Shown: one piece after another, positions 1 to 8,987 of the stretch
Position numbering within the stretch: the stretch's first letter is position 1
Layout of the letters: the number at the start of each line of letters is the position of its first letter
Origin: Propioniciclava sp. MC1595
Lineage (GTDB): Bacteria; Actinomycetota; Actinomycetes; Propionibacteriales; Propionibacteriaceae
NCBI RefSeq assembly: GCF_017569205.1
Contig: NZ_CP071870.1
Location: 2,480,001 to 2,544,000 of the forward strand
Direction: 5' to 3'
DNA length: 64,000 nt
Made by a program: the position numbers and the translations under genes
The notes under the pieces: model-generated
Database searches by the model: none
What the model was told of the DNA's origin: nothing
Seen by the model: only the letters and a program-made list of their open reading frames with translations

Positions 1-918
1 GCCGGTCAGGAAGACCCAGCGGGTGTCATCGTGGGGGTCGATCCCCCGGCGGATGTCGATGTCGAGCCGGTCGTCGGCCAGCCCCTCGGCGACGCCGGCG
101 CCCCACTCGACGAGGGTGACCGAGGCGTCCAGGGACGCCTCCAGGTCGATGTCCTCCAGCTCGGCGAACGAGCCGAGGCGGTAGGCGTCCACGTGCACGA
201 GGGCGGGGCCGTCCGCCAGCGGCGGGTGGACGCGCGAGAGCACGAAGGTCGGCGAGATAACCGGGCCGGCGACGCCGAGCCCGGCGCCGATGCCCTGGGT
301 GAGGGTCGTCTTGCCGGCGCCCAGGTCACCGGTGGCGATCACGAGGTCCCCGGCGCGCAGCACGCCGGCGAGCCGGGTGCCCAGCGACCGCATGGCCGCG
401 GCGTCCGGGACCTCGACGGCGACGGGCAGGGACCGCGCCATGACGACGCAGTTGCCCTCGTCGCCGGCCGGCGCGAAGCCGTGGCGGCCCCACCAGGCCT
501 GGATCTGCGGGAACTCCTTGCGCGCGAGCAGTTGCACGCGTTCCTCGCCGGCGGCGGCCAGGTGCTCGAGCACGACCTCGACCAGGAAGGAGGCGACCCC
601 CTGCTCGCGGAACTCCGGCAGCACCCCCACCCGGCCCAGGCGCATCGCGCCGGACTGGCGGGCGGTCATGACCAGACCGGCCAGGGTGTCGTCGATGAAG
701 GCGAGGTAGCCGGTGCCGTGCTCGATGCGCGCCCGCACCGAGGCGAGGTCGTCGGTCAGGGCTTCGGGCCGGTCGCCGACCACGGGCCGGGCCCGGAACG
801 CGGCGTGGATGAGGTCGAGGGCCGCCTCGGCGTCCGCGACCGTGGCCGGGCGCACGGTCAGCACGCGGCCGTCCGGCAGTTCGGCCGCGGCGAGTTCGCG
901 GGCAGCGTCGAGAGTCAT
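1..918 (-). CDS. tsaE: GNAT acetyltransferase-TsaE fusion (partial, runs off left edge)
   Basis: One open frame of 306 codons enters from the left edge. Residues about 20-160 look like a GNAT acetyltransferase, with the acetyl-CoA loop around RLGRVGVLPEFREQGVASF. From about residue 165 the protein is TsaE, the ATPase of the tRNA N6-threonylcarbamoyladenosine (t6A37) complex, with Walker A GDLGAGKTTLTQG, then SPTFVLSRVHP and DAYRL, and a VEWG segment. The ATG at 918 follows AAGG by five bases. TsaE is usually a 150-residue stand-alone protein next to tsaB, rimI and tsaD, so the N-terminal GNAT may replace a separate RimI-like gene; that is inference. The C-terminus lies outside the window. Its position next to acpS/glmS fits actinobacterial gene order. 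Confidence 0.85.
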   Translation of the reverse strand, partial: MTLDAARELAAAELPDGRVLTVRPATVADAEAALDLIHAAFRARPVVGDRPEALTDDLASVRARIEHGTGYLAFIDDTLAGLVMTARQSGAMRLGRVGVLPEFREQGVASFLVEVVLEHLAAAGEERVQLLARKEFPQIQAWWGRHGFAPAGDEGNCVVMARSLPVAVEVPDAAAMRSLGTRLAGVLRAGDLVIATGDLGAGKTTLTQGIGAGLGVAGPVISPTFVLSRVHPPLADGPALVHVDAYRLGSFAELEDIDLEASLDASVTLVEWGAGVAEGLADDRLDIDIRRGIDPHDDTRWVFLTG

Positions 919-1063
919 GGCAACCTTCGGTGGTGGGAGCGGGCGGGACACGACAGTGCCACCGGGCCGCCCCATCGTACTCCAGCGCGGGCGTCACCGG
1001 TCGTTCACCGACACGTCATGCAACCGCCCTCGTGCGTGCACCTCGACCGCGTGTCATGGGGGC

Positions 1064-2239
1064 ATGCGGGTCGCGATCATCACCGAGTCGTTCCTGCCCG
1101 AGGTGAACGGCGTCGTCAACTCCGTGTTGCGCGTGCTCGACCACCTGGTCGACCACGGCCACGACGTGCTGCTCCTCGCCCCCGAGGCGCCCGGGGCGCC
1201 CACCGACTACCGCGGAGTCCCGATCGTGCCGATGGCGTCGCTGGCGTTCCCCGGCTACCAGCAGGTGCGCATCTGCACCACCCCGCAGCTCGCCCTGGAG
1301 TGGACGCTGGCCTCCTTCTCCCCCGACGTCGTGCACCTGGCCTCGCCGATCAACGTCGGCTACCGCGCGGCCCTGGCCGCCCGTCGGCTCGGCCTCCCCT
1401 GCGTGGCGGTCTACCAGACCGACGTGCCCGGCTACGCGTCGCGGTACGGCATCCCGGCGCTCGAGGCGTACCTGTGGGCGCGGGTGCGCGGCACCCACCA
1501 AGCGGCGACGCTGAACCTCGCGCCGAGCTCGGCCTCCATCGCCCAGCTCGAGGGCCTCGGGGTCGGCGACCTGCGGCGGTGGGGGCGCGGTGTCGACGGC
1601 GAGCTGTTCCACCCCTCCAAGCGTTCGGACGCCCTCCGCGCGGCCTGGGCCCCTGCCGGGGAGCGCATCGTGGGCTACCTCGGACGCCTCGCGCCCGAGA
1701 AGCAGGTCGACGACCTCCACGTGCTGGCCGGACTGCCCGGGACGCGCGTCGTCGTGGTCGGGGACGGACCCGAGCGGGCCTCGCTGGAGCAGCGCCTGCC
1801 GGACGCCGTCTTCACCGGCCAGCTGCGCGGCGAGGAGCTCGCCGCCGCGGTCGCCTCGTTCGACGTGTTCGTGACCCCCGGCGAGCTGGAGACCTTCGGC
1901 CAGACGATTCAGGAGGCCATGGCCTCGGGGCTGCCGGTCGTGGCGCCGGCGTCCGGGGGGCCGGTCGACCTGGTCGACCCGTCGCGCACGGGCTGGCTGT
2001 ACACCCCCGGCGACCTGCTAGGACTGCGCGAGCACGTGGCCGACCTCGTCGGCGACGACGCCAAGCGCCGCGCCATGGGCCGCTCGGCCCGCGAGGCCAC
2101 CGAGCCCCGCACGTGGGCGGCGATCTGCGCCCAGCTCGTGGAGCACTACGCCGAGGCGATCGCCCTCAAGCGCGAGCAGGAACACACGGCCCGCCAGATG
2201 GCCTTCGCCCTGCGCCACGGCAGGCCGCTGCGCGTCTGA
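1064..2239 (+). CDS. GT4 family glycosyltransferase (MgtA-like mannosyltransferase)
   Basis: The 391-residue protein has the two Rossmann halves of a GT-B enzyme. The N-terminus MRVAIITESFLPEVNGVVNS is the acceptor-side signature of the GDP-mannose-dependent alpha-mannosyltransferase group. The C-terminal half has VVGDGPE, then the retaining GT4 E-x7-E motif in ELETFGQTIQEAMASGLPVV and the SGGPVDLV loop. It probably transfers mannose or a related sugar to a lipid or glycolipid at the inner membrane face. The frame is open further upstream, but the ATG at 1064 starts the conserved domain. The stop codon is embedded in the first unit of a 22-bp repeat array. Sugar specificity cannot be read from the sequence. 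Confidence 0.85.
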   Translation: MRVAIITESFLPEVNGVVNSVLRVLDHLVDHGHDVLLLAPEAPGAPTDYRGVPIVPMASLAFPGYQQVRICTTPQLALEWTLASFSPDVVHLASPINVGYRAALAARRLGLPCVAVYQTDVPGYASRYGIPALEAYLWARVRGTHQAATLNLAPSSASIAQLEGLGVGDLRRWGRGVDGELFHPSKRSDALRAAWAPAGERIVGYLGRLAPEKQVDDLHVLAGLPGTRVVVVGDGPERASLEQRLPDAVFTGQLRGEELAAAVASFDVFVTPGELETFGQTIQEAMASGLPVVAPASGGPVDLVDPSRTGWLYTPGDLLGLREHVADLVGDDAKRRAMGRSAREATEPRTWAAICAQLVEHYAEAIALKREQEHTARQMAFALRHGRPLRV

Positions 2240-2327
2240 CGCCGAGGGCTTGGGTTTGGCACGTCGAGGGCTTGGGTTTGGGACGCCGAGGGCTTGGGTG
2301 TTGGATGCCGAGGGCTTGAGTTTGCTC
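2238..2327 (+). repeat. Four-unit 22-bp direct repeat array (left arm)
   Basis: Four consecutive units share the core CGAGGGCTTGGGTTT and start near 2238, 2260, 2282 and 2305, a period of 22-23 bp. Unit three has an extra G and unit four has GAG for GGG. The first unit begins inside the glycosyltransferase stop codon. The reverse complement of the same unit recurs at 2502-2587. The 174 bp between the arms (2328-2501) holds no convincing gene, but it contains a smaller inverted pair, CCACTGG with CCAGTGG, near 2400-2430. Confidence 0.9.
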
Positions 2328-2501
2328 GGTGGGGGGGATTCCAGGGCACTCGCCCAAGGCCCACTCCGCCGGCGCCGACCCACTGCGCTGGCCAGCCACC
2401 ACTGGGCTGTCGTTGCAACGCCAGTGGAGTGCCGGAGCGCCAGCCAGGAGGCGGGCGGGCGGCAACTCCCACCGAGAGGGACCCGCCCCTTCCTGCGGCC
2501 G

Positions 2502-2587
2502 GGAATCCCAAGCCCTCGTCGCGGAAAACTCAAGCCCTCGGCCCGGAAAACCCAAGCCCTCGGCGCAGAGAGCTCAGCCCTCGCAGA
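2502..2587 (-). repeat. Four-unit 22-bp direct repeat array (right, inverted arm)
   Basis: Four units with the plus-strand core AACCCAAGCCCTCGG start near 2502, 2523, 2545 and 2567. They are inverse copies of the left arm. The last unit is degenerate and includes the final codons and stop codon of acpS. The two arms could pair over about 85 bp in a transcript from either strand. This placement between two convergent genes suggests a bidirectional terminator or RNA-stability element; the function is inferred. Confidence 0.88.
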
Positions 2588-2921
2588 CCACCATCGCGAC
2601 GGCGACGCCGGCGTCGTGGCTGATCGACACGTGCAGCCGGGAGATCCCCAGTTCGGAGACCCGGTCGGCCACGGTGCCGGCGACCAGCAACGAGGGGCGT
2701 CCGGTCTCGTCGGAGAGCACCTCGCAGTCGGTCCAGCGCAGGCCCGCCGGGGCCCCCAACGCCTTCGCCAGCGCCTCCTTGGCGGCGAACCGCCCGGCCA
2801 GCGTCTGCTCCGACCCCTTGAGCTCGGGCAGCGTGAACACCCGGTCGGTGAAGCCGGGCCGGGCGCACGCCTCGCGAATCCGGTCGATCGAGCAGACGTC
2901 GACGCCGATCCCGATGATCAC
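2574..2921 (-). CDS. acpS: Holo-[acyl-carrier-protein] synthase
   Basis: This 115-residue protein has the normal length of AcpS, the trimeric enzyme that moves 4'-phosphopantetheine from CoA to the serine of acyl carrier protein. The Mg-binding GIGVDVCSIDRI sequence at residues 4-15 and the RFAAKEALAKALG motif near residue 45 are both present. The C-terminus LHVSISHDAGVAVAMV is typical. The ATG lies one base after the glmS stop, so the two genes are probably co-transcribed. Its last codons form the outermost unit of the inverted repeat array. CoaA, which starts CoA synthesis, is encoded divergently beyond glmS. Confidence 0.95.
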   Translation of the reverse strand: MIIGIGVDVCSIDRIREACARPGFTDRVFTLPELKGSEQTLAGRFAAKEALAKALGAPAGLRWTDCEVLSDETGRPSLLVAGTVADRVSELGISRLHVSISHDAGVAVAMVVCEG

Positions 2922-2922
2922 G

Positions 2923-4767
2923 TCACTCGACCGTGACGGACTTCGCCAGGTTGCGCGGCTGGTCGACGTCGTAGCCCTTCAGCGTCGCCACCTCGCACGC
3001 GAAGATCTGCAGCGGCACGGTGGCCAGCAGGGGCTGCAGGAGGGTCGAGGCCTTGGGCAGGCGCAGGATGACGTCGGCGTACGGCTCGACGACGGTGTCG
3101 CCCTCCTCCACCAGCACGATCGTGCGGGCGCCGCGGGCGCGCACCTCCTGGATGTTGGAGATGACCTTGTCGTGCAGCTGGTCGCGGCCCTGCGGGGGCA
3201 CGATCACGAAGACGGGCAGGCCCTCCTCGACCAGCGCGATGGGCCCGTGCTTGAGCTCGCCGGCCGGGAACCCCTCGGCGTGCAGGTACGCGATCTCCTT
3301 GAGCTTGAGGGCGCCCTCGAGGGCCACCGGGTAGCCGACGTGGCGTCCGAGGAACAGCACCGACTTCTCGTCGACGAGCTCACGCGCCAGCGCGTGCACC
3401 GACTCGGCGTCGTCGAGCACGGCCTGGATCTTGTCGGGCATCGACTCCAGCTCGGCCATGATCGAGGCGATCTCGTCGCCGTACTTGGTGCCGCGCACCT
3501 GGGCCAGGTAGAGGCCGAGCAGGTAGCAGGCGGCCACCTGGGTGAGGAAGCCCTTGGTCGAGGCGACGCCGATCTCGGGGCCGGCGTGGGTGTAGAGCAC
3601 AGCGTCCGACTCGCGCGGGATCGTCGAGCCGTTGGTGTTGCAGATCGCGATCACCTTGGCGCCCTGCTCACGCGCGTGGCGCACGGCCATCAGGGTGTCG
3701 GCGGTCTCGCCCGATTGGGAGATCGTGACGACCAGCGTGCGCGGGGTGATGATCGGGTCGCGGTAGCGGAACTCGGAGGCGATCTCGACCTCGCAGGCCA
3801 CCCGCGTCCAGTGCTCGATGGCGTACTTGGCCACCAGACCGGCGTAGTAGGCCGTGCCGCAGGCGACGACGACGATCTTGTCGATGGTGCGCAGCTCGGT
3901 CTCGGAGATGCGGATCTCGTCCAGCGTCAGGCGGTGGTCGGCGTCGAAGCGGCCCAGCAGGGTGTCGGCGACCGCGCGCGGCTGCTCGTAGATCTCCTTG
4001 CGCATGAACCAGTCGTACCCACCCTTCTCGGCGGCCGAGAGGTCCCAGTCGACGTGGAAGGGCTTGCCCTCGGTCTCGTTGCCGTCGAAGTCGGTGACCC
4101 GGTAGCCGGACGCCGTGACCTCGACGACCTCGTCCTGGCCCATCTCGACGGCCTCGCGGGTGTGCTCGATGAAGGCGGCCACGTCGGAGGCGACGAACAT
4201 CTCGCCCTCCCCCACGCCGACGACCAGCGGCGAGTTGCGGCGGGCGGCGACGAGGGTGCCGGGCGCATCCTTGTCCACCGCGACCAGAGTGAACGCGCCC
4301 TCCAGACGGCGGGCCACCGAGCGCAGCGCGTCGGCGAGGGACGCCCCGCCCTCGACCTCGCGGCCGACCAGGTGGGCGGCCACCTCGCTGTCGGTCTCGG
4401 AGCGGAACTCGACGCCGGCGGCCTGCAGCTCGGCCTTGAGCACGGCGAAGTTCTCGATGATGCCGTTGTGGACGAGCGCCACGCGCCCGTTCGACGAGAT
4501 GTGCGGGTGCGCGTTGGCGTCGGACGGCGCGCCGTGGGTGGCCCAGCGGGTGTGCCCGATGCCCAGGTTCGCGTCGGGGATCGGCGTCTCGTCGAGCTCG
4601 GCCTCGAGGTTCAGCAGCTTGCCGGCCTTCTTGGCCGAGGCGATGCCGTCGGAGCCGACCAGGGCGATGCCGGCCGAGTCATAGCCGCGGTACTCCATGC
4701 GCCGCAACGCGTCCACGAGCACCTTCTGGGCACCTTGGGGGCCCACATAGCCGATAATTCCGCACAT
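2923..4767 (-). CDS. glmS: Glutamine-fructose-6-phosphate aminotransferase (isomerizing)
   Basis: The 614-residue protein makes glucosamine-6-phosphate from fructose-6-phosphate and glutamine, the first step to UDP-GlcNAc. The N-terminal nucleophile Cys2 sits in MCGIIGYVG, and HTRWATHG and NGIIENF mark the glutaminase domain. Two SIS sugar-isomerase domains follow (TISQSGETADTLMA; GRHVGYPVALEGALKLKE), ending in DQPRNLAKSVTVE. The frame is open further upstream, but Cys must be residue 2 after the initiator, which fixes the ATG at 4767. No ribosome binding site precedes it. A TACGCT box seven bases upstream suggests a leaderless mRNA. No glmS ribozyme was seen. GlmM, the next enzyme, is encoded at 6499-7851. 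Confidence 0.97.
   Translation of the reverse strand: MCGIIGYVGPQGAQKVLVDALRRMEYRGYDSAGIALVGSDGIASAKKAGKLLNLEAELDETPIPDANLGIGHTRWATHGAPSDANAHPHISSNGRVALVHNGIIENFAVLKAELQAAGVEFRSETDSEVAAHLVGREVEGGASLADALRSVARRLEGAFTLVAVDKDAPGTLVAARRNSPLVVGVGEGEMFVASDVAAFIEHTREAVEMGQDEVVEVTASGYRVTDFDGNETEGKPFHVDWDLSAAEKGGYDWFMRKEIYEQPRAVADTLLGRFDADHRLTLDEIRISETELRTIDKIVVVACGTAYYAGLVAKYAIEHWTRVACEVEIASEFRYRDPIITPRTLVVTISQSGETADTLMAVRHAREQGAKVIAICNTNGSTIPRESDAVLYTHAGPEIGVASTKGFLTQVAACYLLGLYLAQVRGTKYGDEIASIMAELESMPDKIQAVLDDAESVHALARELVDEKSVLFLGRHVGYPVALEGALKLKEIAYLHAEGFPAGELKHGPIALVEEGLPVFVIVPPQGRDQLHDKVISNIQEVRARGARTIVLVEEGDTVVEPYADVILRLPKASTLLQPLLATVPLQIFACEVATLKGYDVDQPRNLAKSVTVE
4753..4758 (+). promoter_or_regulatory. 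Candidate -10 box for coaA (leaderless)
   Basis: GATAAT matches five of six bases of the TATAAT consensus and ends seven bases before the coaA ATG. Transcription would start at or next to the start codon. The box lies inside the glmS codons for Ile-Ile-Gly. No -35 box was assigned. Confidence 0.5.
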
Positions 4768-5752
4768 GGGATTCAGCGTAGCGCCCTCCAACCCGGCCCC
4801 CGGACACGAGCCCGTCGACGAATTCGGGCCGTACGTCCTGGCCGATCGGGGCAAGTGGGCTGAGCTGGCCGAGCAGATGCCGGTCAGCCTGTCCGAGGAG
4901 ACCCTCCGGGGCGTCCGGTCACGCCTCGACACCATCGACCTGGCCCAGGTGCGGGACGTCTACCTGCCCCTGACCGAGCTGGTGAACCTCTATGTCATGC
5001 ACACCGGGCACCTCTACCGCGCCACCCACGAGTACCTCGGGCTGAAGGAGCGCCGCACCCCGTTCGTCATCGGCGTCGCCGGGTCGGTGGCGGTCGGCAA
5101 GTCCACCACGTCGCGCCTGCTGGTCGAGCTCCTGCACCAGCTCCCCGGACGCCCCAAGGTCGACCTGATCACCACCGACGGCTTCCTGATGCCCAACGCC
5201 GAGCTGCAGCGCCGCGGGATCATGCACCGCAAGGGGTTCCCGCAGAGCTACGACCGCGGCGCCCTGCTGCGCTTCGTGATGGACGTGAAGTCCGGCGCGC
5301 CCGAGGTCTCGGCCCCGGTCTACAGCCACCTGACCTACGACATCGTGCCGGGCGAGTTCATCACGGTCCGCCAACCCGACATCCTGATCGTGGAGGGCCT
5401 CAACGTCCTGCAGCCCGCGCGCCGGCGCAAGTCGGGACACGCGTCCCTGGCCGTCAGCGACTTCTTCGACTTCTCCGTCTACGTCGATGCGGCCGAGTCC
5501 GACCTGCGCGCCTGGTACCTGGAGCGGTTCATGGCCCTGCGCGAGAGCGCGTTCCTCGACCCGCGGTCCTACTTCACCCGGTTCGCGAAGATGGACGCCG
5601 ACGCCGCGCAGGCCTACGCCGAGAACATCTGGGACACCATCAACGGCCCCAACCACGTGCAGAACATCCTGCCCACGCGGGGGCGGGCGACGGCGATCCT
5701 GCGCAAGGACTCCGACCACGACATCGAGTGGATCCGGATCCGCAAGACGTAG
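4766..5752 (+). CDS. coaA: Type I pantothenate kinase
   Basis: The 328-residue protein phosphorylates pantothenate, the first committed step of CoA synthesis. It has the P-loop GVAGSVAVGKST at about residues 102-113, then DLITTDGFLMPNAEL, HRKGFPQSYD, YDIVPGEF and the LIVEGLNVLQ strand, all diagnostic of the bacterial CoaA family. It is about 15 residues longer at the N-terminus than typical actinobacterial CoaA. The ATG at 4766 overlaps the glmS ATG head to head within a shared CATG, and I see no later ATG or GTG before the conserved region, so this start is used. There is no ribosome binding site, and a GATAAT box seven bases upstream suggests leaderless initiation. Confidence 0.95.
   Translation: MGFSVAPSNPAPGHEPVDEFGPYVLADRGKWAELAEQMPVSLSEETLRGVRSRLDTIDLAQVRDVYLPLTELVNLYVMHTGHLYRATHEYLGLKERRTPFVIGVAGSVAVGKSTTSRLLVELLHQLPGRPKVDLITTDGFLMPNAELQRRGIMHRKGFPQSYDRGALLRFVMDVKSGAPEVSAPVYSHLTYDIVPGEFITVRQPDILIVEGLNVLQPARRRKSGHASLAVSDFFDFSVYVDAAESDLRAWYLERFMALRESAFLDPRSYFTRFAKMDADAAQAYAENIWDTINGPNHVQNILPTRGRATAILRKDSDHDIEWIRIRKT
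4775..4780 (-). promoter_or_regulatory. Candidate -10 box for glmS (leaderless)
   Basis: Read leftward, TACGCT ends seven bases before the glmS ATG, mirroring the arrangement of the coaA box on the other strand. It fits the actinobacterial TANNNT pattern. It lies inside the coaA coding region. Confidence 0.45.
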
Positions 5753-5764
5753 CCGGCACGCGCC

Positions 5765-6502
5765 TCAGCGGCGGCGGGCCTCCAGCGCGTTGACCACGAG
5801 CAGCGGCAGGCCGCCGACCAGCACCGCACCGAGCACGACCCACGGGTTGTCGAACAGGTCGGTCAGCCCGCCGACGAGCACGGACGCCCAGGCCACCAGC
5901 GAGCCGAGCGCCAGGCTCGCCCAGTGGCGCAGCCGCCACGTGCGGGACGCCCGGGCGAGGCCGTGGGTGGTCATGCTCGCCACGCCCAGCCCGACGGCCA
6001 GCAGCACGGCGAGGACGGCGCCGCTGAACGACGGTGCCGACACCGCCCAGACGAGCAGCATGAGGGCGAGCCCGATGGTGAACGTGCCGCGCAGGGAGGC
6101 GTCGTCGGCGTCCCGGGCGGGGTCGATGGACAGCTTCGTGCCGGCGCGCAGGGCGAGCAGCACGAACGGCAGCATGGCGGCCAGAGCCGCGACGACGGCG
6201 AGCCACCACGGCAGGGACACCTGCGGGGCGGCCGCGCTCGCGAGCATCAGCAGGACGTAGGGGGCGACCGAGGCGTACCCGTAGGCGCCGCGCCACGGGT
6301 CGTGCAGCGCCCGGCCGAGGTTGGCCAGGTGCCCGACGCCGGTGGCGGCCGCCCACACGAAGAAGGGCAGCAGGGCGGGGAACTGCGACTCGAACCGGAA
6401 CTGCGGCAGCGTCGCGACCAGCGAGCTGGTCAGCACGAACGCGCCCACCAGCAGCGCGGCCATGGCGGCGACGATGGACGAGACGCGCCGGTGGGGGCTC
6501 AC
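5765..6502 (-). CDS. Hypothetical multi-pass membrane protein
   Basis: I do not recognise a family for this 245-residue protein. It shows about six to seven hydrophobic segments: residues about 8-30, 40-58, 78-95, 98-118, 143-160, 163-180 and 200-235. They are separated by short Arg-rich loops, and the C-terminus is EARRR. Its ATG overlaps the glmM stop codon by four bases (ATGA), so it is very probably translated with glmM. Convergent coaA ends 12 bp away. A link to envelope amino-sugar metabolism is suggested only by this coupling. Confidence 0.75.
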   Translation of the reverse strand: MSPHRRVSSIVAAMAALLVGAFVLTSSLVATLPQFRFESQFPALLPFFVWAAATGVGHLANLGRALHDPWRGAYGYASVAPYVLLMLASAAAPQVSLPWWLAVVAALAAMLPFVLLALRAGTKLSIDPARDADDASLRGTFTIGLALMLLVWAVSAPSFSGAVLAVLLAVGLGVASMTTHGLARASRTWRLRHWASLALGSLVAWASVLVGGLTDLFDNPWVVLGAVLVGGLPLLVVNALEARRR

Positions 6503-7851
6503 AGGGCCAGGCGCTCCTTGACGATGGACGCCAACCGCTCGGCCACCTCGGCGGCCTTCTCCTCGGTCTCGGCCTCGACCATCACGCGGACGACGGGCTC
6601 GGTCCCGGAGGGGCGTAGCAGGACGCGGCCGGAGGTGCCCAGCTCGCGGCCCGCGGCCGTCACGGCGGCGTTGACCTCGGGGTCGATGCCGGCGCGGGCC
6701 TTGTTGACGCCCTTGACGTTGATCATCACCTGCGGCAGGCGCTTCATCACGGCGGCGAGGTCGGCCAGGTCGCGGCCGGACGTCACCACCTGCGCGGCGA
6801 CGTGCAGGGCGGTCAGGACGCCGTCACCGGTCGTCGCGTACTCGCTCATGATCACGTGGCCGGACTGCTCGCCACCCAGGGCGAACCCGTTGGCGTTCAT
6901 GGACTCCAGCACGTACCGGTCGCCCACCTTGGTCTGGTCGACCCGGATGTCGTGGGCGGCCATGGCCTGCATGAAGCCGAGGTTGCTCATGACCGTGGCC
7001 ACGACGGTGTCGTTGTGCAGGCGTCCCTGGTCGCGCAGCGCCAGGGCGAGGATGGCGAGGATCTGGTCCCCGTCCACCTCGTTGCCTGCCCGGTCCACGG
7101 CCAGGCAGCGGTCGGCGTCCCCGTCGAAGGCGAACCCGAGGTCGGCCTCGAAGTGCTGCACGGCGGCCTTGAGCCCGTCCATGTGGGTCGAACCGGCGTT
7201 CTCGTTGATGTTGAGGCCGGTCGGGGCGGCGTTGATCGTGACGACCTCCGCGCCCTGCGCCTCGAACGCGGCCGGGCCGGTGGTGAACGCCGCGCCGTTG
7301 GCGCAGTCGAGCACGACCTTCAGGCCGTGGAGGCTGCCCTCGGAACCCAGCGACGAGACCAGGTGCGCGACGTAGTTCTCGATCAGCTCGGGCCGGTCGG
7401 TGACACGACCCACGCGCTCGGCGACGGGGCGCTCCCACTGCTGGCCGAGGCGGGCCTCGATCATGTCCTCCAGGTAGTCGTCGAGCTTGACGCCACCCTT
7501 GGCGAAGAACTTGATCCCGTTGTCGGGCATCGGGTTGTGCGAGGCGGACAGCATGACGCCGAGGTCGGCGTCCAGCTCGTTGACCAGGTAGGCGGCGCCG
7601 GGCGTGGGGACCACGCCGACGCGGATGACGTCGACCCCGGCGGAGGCCAGGCCGGCCACCACCGCCGCCTCGAGGAACTCGCCCGAGGCACGGGGGTCAC
7701 GCGCAACGAGGGCCACCGGACGGTGACCCTCGAAGAGCCCGGACTCGCCGAGCACGTGCGCGGCCGCCACCGAGAGCTCGAGAACGAGCTCTGCGGTGAG
7801 GTCGACGTTCGCCTTGCCCCGGACCCCATCGGTACCAAAGAGCCGTGGCAT
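6499..7851 (-). CDS. glmM: Phosphoglucosamine mutase
   Basis: At 450 residues this is full-length GlmM, converting glucosamine-6-phosphate to glucosamine-1-phosphate for UDP-GlcNAc. It starts [15 protein letters not shown]. The catalytic phosphoserine loop is [18 protein letters not shown], with the active serine near residue 103. The Mg-binding loop is [11 protein letters not shown], the sugar-binding loop GGEQSGH, and the phosphate-binding loop [14 protein letters not shown]. It lies five bases downstream of rpsI in the rplM-rpsI-glmM order common in actinobacteria, so it is probably transcribed from the rplM promoter. Confidence 0.97.
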   Translation of the reverse strand: MPRLFGTDGVRGKANVDLTAELVLELSVAAAHVLGESGLFEGHRPVALVARDPRASGEFLEAAVVAGLASAGVDVIRVGVVPTPGAAYLVNELDADLGVMLSASHNPMPDNGIKFFAKGGVKLDDYLEDMIEARLGQQWERPVAERVGRVTDRPELIENYVAHLVSSLGSEGSLHGLKVVLDCANGAAFTTGPAAFEAQGAEVVTINAAPTGLNINENAGSTHMDGLKAAVQHFEADLGFAFDGDADRCLAVDRAGNEVDGDQILAILALALRDQGRLHNDTVVATVMSNLGFMQAMAAHDIRVDQTKVGDRYVLESMNANGFALGGEQSGHVIMSEYATTGDGVLTALHVAAQVVTSGRDLADLAAVMKRLPQVMINVKGVNKARAGIDPEVNAAVTAAGRELGTSGRVLLRPSGTEPVVRVMVEAETEEKAAEVAERLASIVKERLAL

Positions 7852-7856
7852 GGGCG

Positions 7857-8375
7857 TCAGCGCTTGCTGTACTGCGGAGCCTTGCGGGCCTTCTTGAGAC
7901 CAGCCTTCTTGCGCTCCTTGATGCGGGCGTCGCGGGTCAGCAGACCGGCCTTCTTCAGCGCCGGGCGCGAGGCCTCGGCGTCGACGGCGTTGAGCGCGCG
8001 GGCGATGCCGAGGCGCAGGGCACCGGCCTGGCCGGTGACGCCGCCGCCGACGATCTTGGCGATCACGTCGTAGGAGCCCTCAACGGCGGCCGTGACGAAC
8101 GGCTCGTTGACGGTCTGCTGGTGCAGCTTGTTCGGGAAGTAGTCGTCCAGCGTGCGGCCGTTGATCTTGAACTGGCCGGTGCCGGGGACCAGGCGGACGC
8201 GGGCGATGGCCTCCTTGCGGCGGCCGGTGGCCGCGCCGGGGGCGATGACGGCGGGGCGCTCACCGGGGGTGGCGGAGGACGGGGTGCCCTCGGCGCGGTA
8301 GGCGATCTCGCGGTCGGCCTCGTCGGTGAACGGCGTGATCTCGTCGAGGACTTCCTCGTTGGTGGTGTCAGTCAC
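7857..8375 (-). CDS. rpsI: 30S ribosomal protein uS9
   Basis: The 172-residue protein ends in the conserved [17 protein letters not shown] tail, which reaches the ribosomal P-site tRNA. The core [16 protein letters not shown] and [11 protein letters not shown] identify S9. The first 45 residues are an acidic actinobacterial extension ([20 protein letters not shown]) absent from E. coli S9. It follows rplM by 17 bp and precedes glmM by five, forming one leftward operon. Confidence 0.96.
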   Translation of the reverse strand: MTDTTNEEVLDEITPFTDEADREIAYRAEGTPSSATPGERPAVIAPGAATGRRKEAIARVRLVPGTGQFKINGRTLDDYFPNKLHQQTVNEPFVTAAVEGSYDVIAKIVGGGVTGQAGALRLGIARALNAVDAEASRPALKKAGLLTRDARIKERKKAGLKKARKAPQYSKR

Positions 8376-8392
8376 TTCTCAAATCCTCTGGG

Positions 8393-8836
8393 TCACTGGG
8401 CGATCTGGGTGATCTCGTACGCCTGCGGCTTCTGCGCGGCGTGAGGGTGCTCCGGGCCCGCGTAGACCTTGAGCTTCTTGATGAGCTGGCGGCTCAGCTT
8501 GTTCTTGGGGAGCATGCCCCAGACGGCGCGCTCGACGGCCTGGCGGGGGTCGTTCTCCAGCAGCTCGCCGTAAGGAACCGACTTCAGGCCACCGGGACGG
8601 CCGGAGTGACGGTAGGCCAGCTTCGTGGTGGCCTTGTTGCCCGACAGGGCGATCTTGGAGGCGTTGACGACGATGACGAAGTCACCGGTGTCGACGTGGG
8701 GGGCAAAGGTCGGCTTGTGCTTGCCGCGCAGCAGCGTCGCGGCGGTCACGGCGAGGCGACCGAGGACGACGTCGGAGGCGTCGATCACATGCCAGTTCCT
8801 GGTGATCTCACCAGGCTTCGGAGTGTACGTGGACAC
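8393..8836 (-). CDS. rplM: 50S ribosomal protein uL13
   Basis: This 147-residue L13 has the family landmarks [15 protein letters not shown], the [19 protein letters not shown] strand, and [11 protein letters not shown] before YAGPEHPH. It begins with GTG at 8836 ([11 protein letters not shown]). L13 binds 23S rRNA early in assembly and is encoded with rpsI almost everywhere. A promoter-like pair lies about 85 bp upstream. The divergent gene is the EF-G-like GTPase. Confidence 0.96.
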   Translation of the reverse strand: MSTYTPKPGEITRNWHVIDASDVVLGRLAVTAATLLRGKHKPTFAPHVDTGDFVIVVNASKIALSGNKATTKLAYRHSGRPGGLKSVPYGELLENDPRQAVERAVWGMLPKNKLSRQLIKKLKVYAGPEHPHAAQKPQAYEITQIAQ

Positions 8837-8919
8837 GCGGGTAACCCATCTGTCATCGGGGAGCTGGAAGGAACACCACTGGACGCCTCCCCGGACACGT
8901 CACAGCGCAACAGCGCCCC

Positions 8920-8949
8920 ACCTTACCGCTGCGCCCGGCGCGCCTCCAA
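8920..8949 (-). promoter_or_regulatory. Candidate rplM operon promoter
   Basis: On the minus strand TTGGAG (8949-8944) and TAAGGT (8925-8920) are separated by 18 bp, a plausible housekeeping -35/-10 pair. It would give an 80-nt leader ahead of rplM. Confidence 0.5.
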
Positions 8950-8987
8950 ATCGACCTCCGGGGCGTGCAACCGGCCCCCGAGACGGC

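Noticed and set aside
2238-2587. CRISPR array
   Set aside because: Units of 22 bp are contiguous without spacers, appear in both orientations and are imperfect, and there are no cas genes.
2329-4863. An 844-codon frame on the plus strand opposite glmS
   Set aside because: It is antisense to an unmistakable GlmS and low-complexity in Gly/Asp/His/Val, the usual result of high GC3 on the opposite strand.
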